NCBI GenBank assembly: GCA_004194705.1
Contig: SADC01001005.1
Location: forward strand, 372,001 to 436,000
Reading direction: 5' to 3'
Length of the DNA: 64,000 nucleotides
From: Ditylenchus dipsaci
Lineage: Eukaryota; Nematoda; Chromadorea; Rhabditida; Anguinidae
This document shows positions 23,851-38,200 of the stretch, one piece after another; position 1 is the first letter of the stretch; every line of letters begins with the position of its first letter. The notes beneath the pieces are model-generated. The model ran no database searches. It was not told where the DNA came from and was given only the letters and a program-made list of their open reading frames with translations. The position numbers were made by a program, and so were the translations under genes.

Positions 23851-24399
23851 TACTTAAAACATAGAGGTTGTGCACCTTAAGACATCAGCAATTAAAAAAT
23901 TTAATTTTTTCATACGTATTTTATTTTATATTTTTAGATTTTTATATACGCATGTAAAAAGGCGTGGAGCTTGCACGTGGAATTGCACGTGGAATTTAAC
24001 GATTCCCAATTGTATTAAAAACTTGGTTCTAGTGTGTTTAAGTTTTATCGACTCGAGTGAAATTTCAGTGGGATATCGAGTGGAATATACTGTTTTTGAC
24101 AAAATAATTCCCAATACATCATTTATTTATATAAATTCAAGAATATTAATGAACAAGGAAATAATTAGATATCACAGTCAACTCTCAATTTAATACGCCT
24201 CAAAATATTTTTTTGTATTTCTGACTGTTTGTTCACAGTTTTAATACTTACTTACTCAAGATGGGTGTGTGTTCATTCTGAGTCAGAAAAAATGTTTTTT
24301 TAAGGCATATTGAAAATAATGATACCCATAAAGAAGTCAAAGTTCGTAAGTTGCGTCATTCCTATTATTGGACACTTTGTTATCTTAATTTCTGAAGTC

Positions 24400-24641
24400 G
24401 GCGCTAGTAGCGAATACCCCCCCCAAGCATCCGACCTTTAAAAATTGCTGTAACTACTCTTGCAAACAACAAGTTTAGGCTTAGCCCTTAGGCTTGGGGG
24501 TAGGCCAGCGTACGGAAGTTGTGACTAATGAAGAGTTTGCGCACATTTTCCGGGGTCTGGGACATATATTTGGGTACTTTTTACTAAAGTAAAAAAAAGT
24601 GAAAATCGTTGGGGGGGGGGGATGTATTCGCTACTAGCGTC
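24400..24641. mobile_element. hAT-type MITE, copy 2
   Basis: Same family as 8724-8964 but inverted: ends GGCGCTAGTAGCGAATAC and, reverse-complemented, GACGCTAGTAGCGAATAC, flanked by exact 8-bp repeat ctgaagtc (24392-24399 and 24642-24649). The interior matches copy 1 closely (taggccagcgtacggaagtt). Confidence 0.85.
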
Positions 24642-24649
24642 CTGAAGTC

Positions 24650-25380
24650 TTCTGCCAAATGTTTTTGTTTGGCTGCTCCGAAAAAAACGCGATAATTCTG
24701 GTTCCAGCAATCATTTTCTAAAAAATTCAATAATTTTTCCTTAAAGTGGTATGGTCATCTGTTACAAAAACTGTCCCGGGAATTAAAAAAGTCCGAATCA
24801 TTGAACTTTTTTACGGATTTTTCAGTTTGGTTTCTAATATTGAATGTGACCCTAAGACAGTCCCCAGGGTCGCATTATAGCGGGACTCCACTGTAAAACT
24901 ATACCTAAAATTAAATTCTAGGCCTTTGGGAGGAGTGCCTAGAGCCAAAACTTCTAATTTTTGGTAAAAGTGGTTGAGTTCAGCTGGGCAGCAAATTGCA
25001 AAAAGTGTAAATTATTGAAGAGTCGGACTGTAGTTATAGTAATTTGACAATGTACAGAACCAAATAAATAAATAGTTGAAATTAAAGTTATTTCACCAAC
25101 CACAATTTAAAGCCAAATAAAAAGCTGTTTAGTAGACTTTGTTATACTTCCTTTGGACAGATTAAATAGCAAGGATTTGGAAGGATGAATAGTGATATAA
25201 AAGCACAAATAAATAAGGAATGCAGAAAAATCATTGGAGAATGGGCGAATAATACCAATAGTTTGTGAATGTAGTAGTGGAATACTGCTGTGTGCAATAA
25301 AAAAACAAGAATCGGCTTTACTGAAGTGTGTGCATTTCTGGGTCTCCCCGTAGACTCATGAAAAGAAAATGGCCGCTATT
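24650..25380. other. Non-coding stretch
   Basis: AT-rich with a fragment resembling MITE ends near 24860-24890. No gene recognised. Confidence 0.35.
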
Positions 25381-25745
25381 CCATTGCACCCCCCCCCCCA
25401 AAAGCTATTCCAGGGGCCACTTTTTCTAGCTGCTTTACCATGTTTTTCAACTCGGGCCGTGGCAAAAATAGACTCTATATGCATTTTATGATCAAGTGTA
25501 CTTCTCGGAATCATGTCTAAGGTAAGTGCGTGCGCGCATCTCTAACTCTCAAGCCCGGGGGCGCAGGAGGCTTGGGGGCTTGGAGTTGAGATGCGCACAC
25601 CCACATACCTTAGACATGATTCCGAGAAGTACACTTGATCATAAAATGCATATAGAGTCTATTTTTGCCACGGCCCGAGTTGAAAAACATGGTAAGCAGC
25701 TAAGAAATAGTGGCCCCTGGAATAGCTTTTGGGGGGGGGTACAAT
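25381..25745. repeat. Palindrome with C/G homopolymer ends
   Basis: Left ccattgcacccccccccc and right ggggggggggtacaatgg are inverted ends. The centre pairs cggaatcatgtctaaggtaa with its inverse and ctcaagcccgggggcg with a matching arm. The inner module recurs at 33150-33300 inside a different element. Confidence 0.7.
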
Positions 25746-26050
25746 GGAAGAGAAGACGAGAACTTGCGGACAAAGATTTGCGGACGAGAATTTGCAAACT
25801 TCATACAAGCACCGCCTAAGTCACAGGTTCGACTAACTTAGTTTTTAATGCTGTCATCCTTCACTCCGGCTTGAGATACCTTCTTTTTTCTGCTTCTTTT
25901 CTGCCAAACTTCGGTTTATCCGCAAAAGTCTCGTCCGCAAATCTTTGTCCGCAAATTTTCGACCGCAAATGTTGCATCCGTAAAATTTGGTCCGCAAGTG
26001 AAGCGTCCGCAAAATGTTGTCCGCAAGTCTGGCCAACCCGTATGCACGGC
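25746..26050. repeat. GTCCGCAAATCTT arrays in opposite orientation
   Basis: Short array at 25760-25800 (ttgcggacaaagatttgcgg) and a longer inverted one at 25918-26035 (tccgcaaatctttgtccgca). Same architecture as the foldback elements but without readable ends. Confidence 0.6.
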
Positions 26051-26251
26051 ATTTTCAGGGTTAACGAGTCGTTAGGCTAGAAAACATATTTGGGGAACGG
26101 AAAATCATCTTTTGAAAAAAATATTGAATTTTTCGAGGGATCAAGGCGAACTCGGTCAAGCTAGAAATTGCACAGTTTTAGCAAACGGAGTGGAGTGTAC
26201 ACTTCAGTATAGCACAAGAATCAATATGAGTAATAGTAACATGAGACTGGT

Positions 26252-29200
26252 TTATATCAGAGCATTGTTGAGTACTGCAGCCACTAGGAACTGCTCATCC
26301 TTGAATGGGGATGGAGCAGAATAGGTAGGACAAGCACTAATACTCGCTCTTTGCAGCTCACTGCCGCCTGGCCGTAGGAAAAATAGTTCTCCATTGGTGG
26401 AAATCACCGCCGATGCTATACCAGCTGCATCCGTAGTCTAAAAATGTGAAACTTTTTGATATGCGTCGCGTATACATAGGAACTGGGGAATTTTAGTTTG
26501 GCGAGACTAATTTTGCAAGGCTTACCGTATTTCTTCCAAAAAGAGCCCATGAACGCTTATTTTTCAAACCCCCAAAAATCTGAAAATTTGGAGTAGATCT
26601 CGAAAATTTTGATTGCTCGACCAAAATCTAAAACGCGGAATCAATTGAGCTCGTGGGAGTTAAGAAAATGCAATTAACAGATTTGCACCATACTTGCTCT
26701 AGGCTGAGATAAATTAGAGCATGGCGCTGATTAGAGGAAATATGGAACGACACCCAACTGGCATGATTTCCAACTGGCATGACCCGACTGGCATGAGTGC
26801 CATCTGGCATGACCCGACTGGCATGAGTGCCAACTGGCATGACCCGACTGGCATGAGTGCCAACTGGCATGACCCGACTGGCATGATTTCAAACTGGCAT
26901 GACCCGACTGGCATGAGTAAAAAATAAAAGCTGACATGTGTTTAATTTTCATAAAATCCAAGCAATCTTTATTAAAATTCAACAACAAAGAAGGTAAAAC
27001 GGTACTGGGTAAAAAGGGGGCTGCAAAAAGGGGGCCGGTAAAAAGGGGGCTGTAAAAAGGGGGCCGGTAAAAAGGGGGCCAGATAGTTAACTGTATCCTT
27101 TTGTGCTTGTCAAAAATAGATTTTAACCATTTCTAAGCAATTCTTACACGCTGAAACCGATAAAAACATTGTTTCCGACCACTTTCCATCAAAAAATTTG
27201 ACTTTTTTAGATTTTCTACCTGCCGGCCTTCGGCAGGCAACCTAATTCAATAGGAAGCCCCTTTGGGGGTACATGGTCCGGGATAAGGGCTGACCCTTTG
27301 GGGGTTTTATGAAAATTAAACACATGTCAGCTTTTATATTTTTACTCATGCCAGTCGGGTCATGCCAGTTTGAAATCATGCCAGTCGGGTCATGCCAGTT
27401 GGCACTCATGCCAGTCGGGTCATGCCAGATGGCACTCATGCCAGTCGGGTCATGCCAGTTGGAAATCATGCCAGTTGGGAGTTTACCGAAATATGGTATC
27501 ACTCACAAAAATCTAGGGTTGGGTGATGGCCATATGGCGTAATATGGCTGAGTTCGAAATAACCCATTTTGAAACGGTCTGACATTTGCCCAACCCTAAA
27601 AGAATCACAAGCAAAATCGAAATACTTGAAACCCTCTCCATAAATAGGTTGCTGACCCAGGAGAAAATAAATCTGATATAAAAATCAAAAAGTAAATTTT
27701 CACTACAGTTGACGTTCGACATACTATGCAGCCGTTGATTGAATCTTTTTTTTCCCTGATTTGTTCGCAACATGATTTAACCACAACCGAAACCAGTATT
27801 TGATAGGCGCACTCAGGACAAAAATGAAATTGTAAGTCAAAACTAGGGGAATACAATTTTACATAATTTCAGCGGTTTTTTACAAACGTTTTGAGTTTCT
27901 GCATATTTCAAAATCAATGAAGCTACCCTTGTAAAAGGGACATGGAGATGCCTCCTGGAGTTGGTGGTGGATACCAAGTAGACCTCGCCTCGATTGGTGA
28001 TTAAGGAGATGAATCTTTCGAGGCTTTTTAGTCTTTTGCCTAGAATTTGTGTTTTGCTAGGTGGCCACTAAAGAGGGCAAAAGCTCACTTTTGGAGTTTT
28101 TTAATAGAACAGTAGTAGCCCTTCTGATGCGTGATCCTTCCACTGCGGTGAACCTAAATATCCAGATTGAAGAAATTTAAGAAATAATACCTAAATCTTA
28201 ACCGAGTTTTTTCGTACCCGTTCACAGTTAACTGACCGGTGCGGTTTAATGAATCAAAAACTACCATGAATCCAACAAATACAAAAATACATTTTTTAAA
28301 GTTTCTTCTCTATATTATTTTAATTACGAAAACACTAACAGAAAAAAAGTTTCAGTATAGAATAAAAGTAGAGCTCTTCCCGTCTTAAAAACACTCCAAA
28401 TATGGCACTCAGTCCCACACTCATTGTGAACATGCCTTTAGATCAGGTTTCGTAGACGTCCTTTTTAAAAAGAGTTGTCCTTTTTTCGAGACCCAAAATA
28501 TTTTTATTTTTAAAGATTTTAGTCAAAATCTTTTTTTTTTCGCTCTAAAACAGCAGGAAGCACTTGATAAAATAAATAAATTTTTTTCATTTAAATGTCC
28601 TTTTTCGAAAATTTTCTTTACGAACCCTGCTTTAGATTCTGGCCGTTTTTTTTTACATTTGATCATTTGGCTATGTATCATCTCTACACAAAGTTATGGC
28701 TCCTGGAAAGTCAGAGCGGGAGATTTTAAAAAGGGAGGTCAAGCCGACTCTGACATATTCGGACAGTGGGTGGGGGGAGGTGTTCCCAAAAACGGCTTGT
28801 GAGTCTGACATAATTTATGGATGTTTCCTAAGGTGATTTTAAGCATTTTAATCATAGAAAAGAGTAAAAAGCCGAAAAACTTAATTGTTTTTATTTTTTT
28901 CATCTTGTTCTTCCAGTATTCCTACTATACCTTAGACAACCAAATTTAGTCTTACCTGCACTTGTATCTCGAAGGTTTCAGACCAGGCAACAAGAAACAT
29001 CTAATTTGCTCTTCGGTGAACACAAACAATCTCCAGGCCAGCAAGTCCTACACAAATAAAAAAAACCGTCATTAAATATTTAAAAAATCCCGACTAATCC
29101 AGAGCCCACCTGAACACACTCCATGCCAATTATAGGAGCGTGTGTTGCAAACGTATTTCCTTGACTAGAGGGCATTTGTCCGCCTCCAGCAAATGGTGGA

Positions 29201-32200
29201 TGAGAACAGAACCACCATGGGTGCCCACAAATAAGTGGTCTCGAGGGCACTGCTAGGCGTCAGACTGCACCGGAATATCTGCATCACTTTGACGAGGGAA
29301 TTCGACGTTTCTCCGCCTATGAATTTTAGGAATTCAGAAGAGAATTAGTATTCGGATGATATAAACCTTACTCAATACATTGGGGTTAGTGGCTCTTTGC
29401 GCTATTTCTCTTTCGGCTGGTCGAAATTCTTCCACTATGCAGGCACCGTTCTCCTTTACTGGTTTTGGCTGAATTGATGCCATTTAAAAAATTTAGAATT
29501 GCAAAGCAGACAAGTTAACTGTGAAGAATAGAAAACCGATAGTTTTGGCGTGAAATAGAAGATTGAAAAAGGTCTAACTGCGCCAGCTAGAACTAAAGCC
29601 ATAGACGGTCCAACTCAAGATTTATGGTGACCACAGGGACTATTCACACGTCAACCACCAAGTCTACCTTGATACTGTGACCGTGGCAATGACTTTGTAT
29701 ACAGTCAACCCTCGATTTAACGGCACCCAAAAATAGACCAATTTGGTTGGCATTGACTGGGATTTAGTCAAAGTTAACCCTCGATTTAACAGCACTCCGG
29801 GTACGGTCCCCAGGGGTGCCGTTAAATCGAGGGTGACTGTATGTGGCCGTAGTGTAACTGTGTACTACATAGATCAACGCAATCAGTTACAGTCAACCTT
29901 CGATATCAGGTAACTTATAGTTGACTGTAAGAAGACCGCTCGATATAGCGGCATCTTCGTCCGATACCTAAGTGTATCATTAGCTCCAGGGTTGACTCCT
30001 TTTTTTAGCTAGCTTGGGGTAAAAACCGAATCAAAAATAAATGACAAAGTGCAGCCAGCGACAGCTTGCGACATTTCAAATTGCGACAATAATAAGGTCT
30101 ACGTTCTGAAAAATTTTCTCATCTAAATAAGCTCCTGTTCCACGTGTTTCTATTATTTGTGAAAGTTTTTTCACGGAGTAGGGAAAACTCGGCACCGGAA
30201 AACATTAACTAAACTTATATCGAACAGGAAATCGTGGACTGCTGTCTGATCAAGAGAGTATGTTAGTCTTATTTCAGTAAAGCCCCGTATTTCATTAGCA
30301 GATTTTCCTTTCACTCTCACTCTCATTCTGACTCGCACTCTCAGTGTGTACCCGAAAGGTGAAAATTTGCCTCTCAGTCTTATTTTCGCTCTCACTTTTA
30401 GTGAAAATTTTTCAGTTTGAACGAGCCAAACCAAGTGGTCGTCCACTTGGAGCAAATTTTTTTTACGTTTTTGGGTTCCAAAACCTGTTTTCTCGACTGA
30501 TTCGAACATGCTGAAGAGGTTTGACAGTGGTAAAATAAGATTTTGTATGGTATTTTTCGAGTATTGGCATACAATTGATTTTGCCAGAACTCGATTTTAC
30601 CAAAACTAGAAAAATACCCGAGACAACGGCGTTTTACCATTATCAAACCATCTTCAGCATGCCCGAATCATTCCAGAAAACAGGTTTCGGAACCTAATAA
30701 AGTTTAAAAAAATTCGCTCCAGGTGGACGACCACTTGGTTTGGTTGGACTGAATAATTAAATTCCCGCAAATTTCTAAAAACCGAGTATGATGGTTTGAA
30801 CCCCTATGGATGCAAAGAATACTGTCCAGGTTTTTTGGATACCATCTAGGTATCATTTTAAGTCAGCGAAACTCGTAAGCTTGCAAAAGATAACCATATA
30901 GTCATATTCATGGTCAGTCGCAATTCAGGTGCTTATTTAGATGACAGAATTTTCAGAACGTAGACCTTATTATTGCCGCAATTTGAATTGTCGCAATTCG
31001 AATTTATCGCAATTTGAATTTGTCGCAATTTGAATTGTTGCAATCTCAATTGTCGCAATTTGAAATCATCGCAATTTGAAATGTCGCAAACTGTCGCTGG
31101 CCCAAAGTTCTTACAACATATGCTTGATCCTGAGAATCATTCTGCCTCTTTTTCCTCCGAAAAGACTGTCGAATGGACTTCTTGACACTTTAAATCTTGA
31201 GAGCGTACCTACAGACATACGTAATTAGTGTGGTTTCAGTTGAGTAACACCATAAAATATTTACCATCAAGGTTTGAAATTTGCACAATTTCTTAATAGG
31301 TAAGATGTAACACAAAATTTTGTAACGAAATTCATATTTTCAAAAGAGCATACCAGATGATGAAATCAGACTGTGTTTTAGAATAATTTCTCCTCTCTCC
31401 ACATTGCACACTGAGTATCCTAAATTTTTTTAAACTATCGATTTTTGAATGAAAAAGTAAGCTTCATACTTTCATACTTAAGTAAAGCCTTTAACACAGG
31501 GATGGGAATCGTACTTTTTAAAAAGATTTGTACTTTTTGCGGGATCCCAAATCTTTTTTATTTTTGAAGTTTTTAGTCAAAATCTTTTTTTTTTGGTGCT
31601 CAAAAATCAATAAGGATGGCACTTTTTGAAAATGGCACTTTTTGACAAAAAATGACCAAATTGTACTTTTTTGGCCAATTGTACTTTTTTCCGAAAATCT
31701 TCATTCCCATCCCTGCTTTAACTATTAAAATGCATTATAGTCAAGTCTCGATTGAACGGCCCCACCACAAGTTCATTCCCGCCTAGGGTCTGATACTTTT
31801 CAACTTGATTTTTAAACTGTCTTGCGAGTTATCTTTGGCTATTCTAGTGCGAAATATCGCAATGATTTTGATTTAAAATTTAAATCCGAATTTTAAAAAA
31901 TTTTGCCAAAAAGTTCCGCGAGTACTTGATGGCGAGAACGAACTTAAGGTGGGGGTCGCTAAATCGTGGGTTGACTGTATCGTTTTTTTATCTCGGGCTA
32001 ATTTAGTGATGCCGAAGAAGCAATCGATGCCGAACCCCAAAATTGAAAGACACGTATCTCTCAGTAATAATACGCAAACGTGACTCACACAAATCCAACC
32101 CGCAGTAGCAAATTTTACAAAAGTGCTGCTCAAATAGGACCGCATCAAGAAATTTATCTATACAGTACTTTATTTTCCATTAACGAACGATAACAACAAC

Positions 32201-35200
32201 GAGAACAAACATAGTGGCAAATCAGAAGGCTATTCAGAGTAACAGAAATTTCAAATTGGGTTATCGAACGCGTTGCGGTACCTACGAGAAGGAATCCCTG
32301 CCGGCGATTGCATTGAGGCACTCTCGGAAAACACAAGAGGAGGAAGGCCAGCATCCGGATCTTCCTCTATTCCATCACCAACATAGCGCTGAAGCTGCTC
32401 ATCCCAAACGATCTAAACAGATGAGGTTGTTAGAGGCAGGTATGCAATGTGGCCTGTGTCACCTTCTTTTCTCGGTCCTCAGGCAGACACATTTCCTTGT
32501 GACTCTTCGTCCAGCTCAGCCAGCTCTTCATTCTACTCCACAGACTGGTTTCGATGATCGGATCTTCTGACTGCTGCTTCTCCTTAATATCCGCATTGGA
32601 ATATTTACAAGAAGGAATCCCTGTTGGCGATTGCTGCGTTTCAGGTTCGAAAGCACGAGAGGAGGAGGACCAGCATCTGAGACATCTTGCGTTTCCTCAC
32701 CCAGGTAGCGCTGAAGCTGCTCGTCTCTTTGTTGCTGCTGCTGCCCTGCCTGAGTTTCCACATTGCGATCTGTACGAGAAGGGGCTCCAGAAACATAGAC
32801 GATTCTACTCTTGCGAAGCATTTTCTAAAATGAAAATATAGTTGATAAGATGACGAAATTTTCCGGTGCAGTTCCTATGCATCGAAATTAAAGTCGGTTT
32901 ACGACGGCAACCAGACAAAACCGACTATATCCTGATTTGTCGCGCGACACAAAAAATTTTTTTTTGGTAAATTCGGGCGAAACAGCCGAATTTACCGAAA
33001 AAAAAGGAACGACTATCAACTGGCCACATTTTTAACTGGCCACATTCGACTGGCCACACTTTTAACTGGCAACACTCAACTGGCCTTTCACCTTGTTTTG
33101 GTAACTGGAGCTGGCAAAAACAGTCTCTAATGCATGTATTATCAAAAGTCTTGCTCGGAATCATGTCTAAGGTAAGTAAGTGCGCGCATCTCTAACCAAC
33201 CAAGCCACCTGCACCCCTGAAGAAGGCGCAGGGTGCTTGGTTGCTTGGGGTTGAGATGCGCACACCCACATACCTTAGACACAAATCACTCGAAAGTGAC
33301 TCTGGATGCATAAATAATGTATGCATACCAGAGTTTCTTTATGCGGTAGGCCCCAGTTAACCAAACTGTGTTCAAATTCCATATTTATGGGGTCTTCAAG
33401 TAATCTATTAGGTTAATTTACTGCGGTAAAATATGCGGCGAATTTTTTTTTTCAAATGTCCGTGTCCGAGTTGAGTGTGGCCAGTTGAATGTGGAGAGTT
33501 AAAATTGTGGCCAGCTAAAAGTGTGGCCAGTTAAAATTGTGGCCAGTTGAATGTGGCCAGTTAAAAATGTGGCCAGTTGATATTTTACCAAAAAATAGTC
33601 GATTTGTAGCGCGACAAATCCGTAAAAGTTGTTTTTGTCTGGTTGCCGTTTATGACAGCTCATCCTACAAATTGAACGGTCATTTACCGTAAATGTTAAC
33701 GATCATTAACCATCACTGAACCCTAGTAAAATTGTGTTGTGATGAGTGAGCATCGAATAGGCAGGGGTGACGTTCATAGAGCCTGCTAACACGCTTGGAA
33801 AACAAATAAAAAATTACGGTTGGGCGATTAAAAGATCTCTTATTGAACAACAAAGTAGCAAATTGCGTGGTAAACAAGGCAACCAATTTGTTGCATCGTG
33901 CTTACGCAGGTTGAGGTTCAACTGTTGAACCCACTGACACTTGTAAATCAACATTGCAGTGTAATGATTACAGCTCGAGACTCTCGACTCGAGAGTCTCC
34001 TCTTTGAGTCCAAAATTTTTTTTTCAAAATCGTTTTCTGAATTGGCGCAGTTGCGAATTTCAAGCACCTGTCAATACTTCTAATTAAATTCAGAATTTTT
34101 GAAAGCGACTCGTCCAATTTCACTCTGCAATATTCTAACAAATTCTAAATTTAGATCTCAAGCCTTGCAGAAGCTAAAAGCGATGGTTCATTCAAACATT
34201 CATTTCGCTCGGCCTCGAATCTTCGGTCCCGGATCTCGCAAGTGCCGCCTGTGTGACAATCATCATGGTTGATTCGTAAGCCTTTTCATGCAGAAGTCTT
34301 GCACGTTTTTTAATTTTGTTTAAATTTTTAGGAAAATACTCTCTCAATCTCTGTCGTCGTTGTTTCCGGGAAGTTTCATCCGAGGTGGGATTCGTTAAGA
34401 CGGGTTAGCTCAGTTGAGTCCTAGTCATTGTTGATTGTTGTTGTTAAAATAAAGAAATTCTGTTGATCATGGTCTTTTTGTAGTTTTGATTTCTATTATC
34501 GTACTGCGGACCATCGATTATGATGTGATAGGATATTCTCCAAGGGTACTTTATGTTCATATGGCTGGCCTCTTTTCTTTCTTTGGTAGTTTTGTTCCAT
34601 TTTGGTATCGGCTAGTGCTTTATTTTGTCGACTGGCTCACCGCTTTCTATTCACCGACCCACTCCTCTGCTTGAGGACCCTAAATATCTCCACCACCCTC
34701 AGTTGGAAAGTGCACCATCCTGACTATGATTGAATAGTGTTAAATTAACTGTATTTATTGCGTGATGTTTGAGGAGTTCCGCTGTCAACTTCTCGCGATT
34801 CATTCATATAATCACGCGCCATCCAGGCGATTTTCACTCGACGGTGCAAAAAGTGCCCACCAACAGCCCCTCCTATCACATGAGGAATTTCTTAAAAATT
34901 TCCTTGATGGTTTCTCTTAATCGTCTTAGGTTGGAGGTTTAACGAAACTCTCGATTTAACGAACTTTTTTCAACGCCTATTTGGTCAGCGATTGAATAAA
35001 TTGACTAAAATCTACTCTTGATTTAATGAAACTCTCGGTTTAACGACCATTTTTCCGATCCCCAGGGGTTCGTTAATTCGAGAGTTGACTGTACTATCAA
35101 AATTTATGATGTGGTGCGAAAATTTTATTTCGTCTTGTTCTCGCTCAGTGACATAAATTTCGAAGACAGCTTACCAAACTCATTTCCCACTGCCAACATC

Positions 35201-38200
35201 GACTGGTTGGCTAGCCAAGCCAATGCAGAAACGGGCACTACTGGTTGGAATTGGAGGAGAGTGCTAAATATCGTAAAGTTATGTGTATGATCACTGAAAA
35301 TTTATCATCGTTCTACTTGAATGCCAAGCTAAAGGCGGTAGATGCCCCATTGCCTACAGTCCTCGGAGGCAAAGCAGTATTCTTGTTTCTGATGCCTCGA
35401 CTATTTGGCTGTGCGTCTGCTCCTGATCCTTCAATCATGTCTATGATAACTAGGTGTGGGGCTCCAGCTGCCTGAATTGTAGGAATAGTTTTTGATCAAT
35501 ATTTTACGTATTTGATAGTCGATTAACCTTTGATGCCAGAATCGGCTCATAAACCAAGATTTGGCCAGCTCTTCCTCCAACCACAATCTCAGCACTCTCT
35601 ACGTCAAACATCACTTTTACAATTGACAGCCGGTGGTCATCAGCACAGGAGTCGAATACACCAGCCTGAATTAATGGAAAATAGTTTGGACAAAAAGTTG
35701 TTGACTATGAAGTAGTTGGAGCCAACGGTAGGAAATTTTTTTGGCTCTCAATAGATAATCGCAACCAACTTTTTTGATAGGGGCCATTCCTGGTCTTCTT
35801 CGCTCGATTTCTCGCAATCTGATGAAGAGGAACCTTCAAGTTGATCTGCATCGGTATTCTGAACTGCGAAACCTTCAAAATCATTGGCTGTGTTGAGAGT
35901 GATCCACGGGAAAGGCTCAATGAGTTCGTCAACCATATTGAGACACATCCGTTCTCATGACTAAAATTGTTTAAATTTGTAAAATTCGGAAGTCTGTTTG
36001 ACGAAAAAAACGTACCCAGTGAAGAGCAGAGTAGCCTCTTTCCAGGCTATTTCGTCGCTTTTAGAAGTTTGGGAAAAAGTGTTTCCACATTTTAGTGGCC
36101 ACCTTCTTTTTGAGAGAGCGCTTCTTCTGCTTTGCTGCTGAAAAATTGGGTTATAGGTAGGCTTGGCAGACTGTGTTCCGGCAGGATTCGGGATTGAGAT
36201 TTTCAAAATTTTCGGGATCGGGATTTGGGATTTGGCTTTTGCACCGGCAGGATTCGGGATCGGGATTTTCAAAATTTCGGGATTGGGATTGCGGAATCCC
36301 ATGGGATTCTCGTCCCATTGCCAAGCCTAGTCATGATTAACTTAATCATGGGTTCCGGCGGGATTCGGGATTAAGATTTTCAAAATTTTCGGATCGGGAT
36401 TGCTGGATTCCCATGAAATTTCCGTTCCGTTGCCAAGCCTAGTTATAGGTATGGGGAACGAAGATCAGGATAAGTAGGCTCTCGGGCCCTTTCCCAATTG
36501 TGAAAAAATGGGCGAACGCATTAGTGGGGCGATTGGTCACTTTTTCCTAGCGGAATAGCAGGTCAAAAACCCCTACATCAGGATCAGATAGTAGACACGT
36601 TTTTTTTTCTTATCCCATGTATAATTCTTGTTTCAGAATAGGCTTTTCGGCAATAGTTCCAAAAGAGTTAAAATATAATAAAAATTAGCAAAAAAAAAGC
36701 ATTGTAAACCCCCCCCCCCCCGATAATTTTTCGTGGACACGGAATACCCTTTGTCATCCATATTGTAATCCAAGGGTATCCAGCTTTCTTCGGCTGTAAC
36801 CGACAATTTGCGAAATCGAACCATATGCTAAATTAATATGTACCAGCATACCTGATGTAATTCACACAACCTGAAACACTTTTAATGTTTTTAAGAAGTC
36901 AAACTAACTTGTTACCGTGTGTAAGCACATTTGGAAATGTTGCAAAAAATCGCAGTTGTAGTAATTGGCGAGGAGTGGATGCAGTTAAAATGAGGTAACG
37001 CAAACATGGGCCAACTATGGTCCTTCAGGTCTATCACTACTAATTCTTGTTCACACAATACCTAAATACTGGTTGGGTTTTGAGCAGAGTTTAGGAAGGA
37101 AATCTACTCACAAATAAAGCTGAAGCGATGTGTTCATTATCTAAAGCATGTTTCTTGATAAATGGATAACTTTGAGTCGAAATTGTATACCACAATCACA
37201 GAGAACCACAAAATCGAGCACTGGGCTTTCAAAGTCGAGTACAACCACTTTCTCATCAGACATCAGAGAGAGTGTGTAGCGGTCTCCATAGAAGCTGAGG
37301 GCATTCCACCGGAGAAATAATAATATCTTGCTGTTTTCTGAAAATTTAGGAGTGAAATAATCGTAATATAGGGACAACTGTGGGGTACATAGTGACAGTC
37401 CGTCCCGTCCCTAGTAATAGCGTTTGAGGACGCCATTGGAATATTAAAAAAAAATAACGCCTCAACGAGGAATGGTCCACAAATGGGCTGTACCGAGAAA
37501 GGTAAAAAAATATTGGTAAGACACATTTGGTAAAGGCACATTGGTGAGAAAACTTTTCCGGGTGTATGGATTTTTGGTCATAGAGTTCTTGTTTTAGCCA
37601 TAGATCTTATTTCGACGCGAAATAGGCTGTTTTGGTCACAGAAACACCGTTTTCGGAGGGCATAGACGTTTCCTCAATCATCTGAAAGCACTTTGTGCTC
37701 TCCGAACCCCGTTAAGCACCTAGTGACCAGGACATGAATCGAGGTCCTCTGCTCAGGACTATTGCACCCAGAGGGGTTTGAACCAGCGACCTTGGTGATG
37801 AGTGTATGGACTTCTACACCACTCAAATACTCAAAATCATGATAAAAAATAAGGTATGCGCCCAGGTGGATTCGAACCAGCAAGCTCTACATCACCACTT
37901 ATAATCGCTCAGAACTCCATCCAGAGGGACGAACCAAACCAAGTGGTCGTCCACTTGGATCAAAAATTCTTTTTTGACGTTTCCGGGTTCTAAAACATTT
38001 TTTTTGCACTAATTCGAGCATCCTGAAGATGGTTTGATAGTGGTGAAATCACGTTTTATCGAGAAATTTTTGAGTTATTGCTAACGATTGATTTTGATAA
38101 ATCAAGAATTAGCAATAACTCAAAATTTTTCGATAAAATGTGACTTCACCACTGTCAAACCATTTTCAGCATGCTCAAATTAGTACAGAAAAATTGTTTC

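Noticed and set aside
26714..27502. Open frames repeating [10 protein letters not shown] and [10 protein letters not shown]
   Set aside because: Translation of the CATGACCCGACTGGCATGA array in the foldback arms, present in several frames and both orientations.
35245..35475. Plus-strand open frame [20 protein letters not shown]
   Set aside because: It is antisense to lgl exons 35175-35273 and 35317-35471, which have matching splice sites and family similarity.
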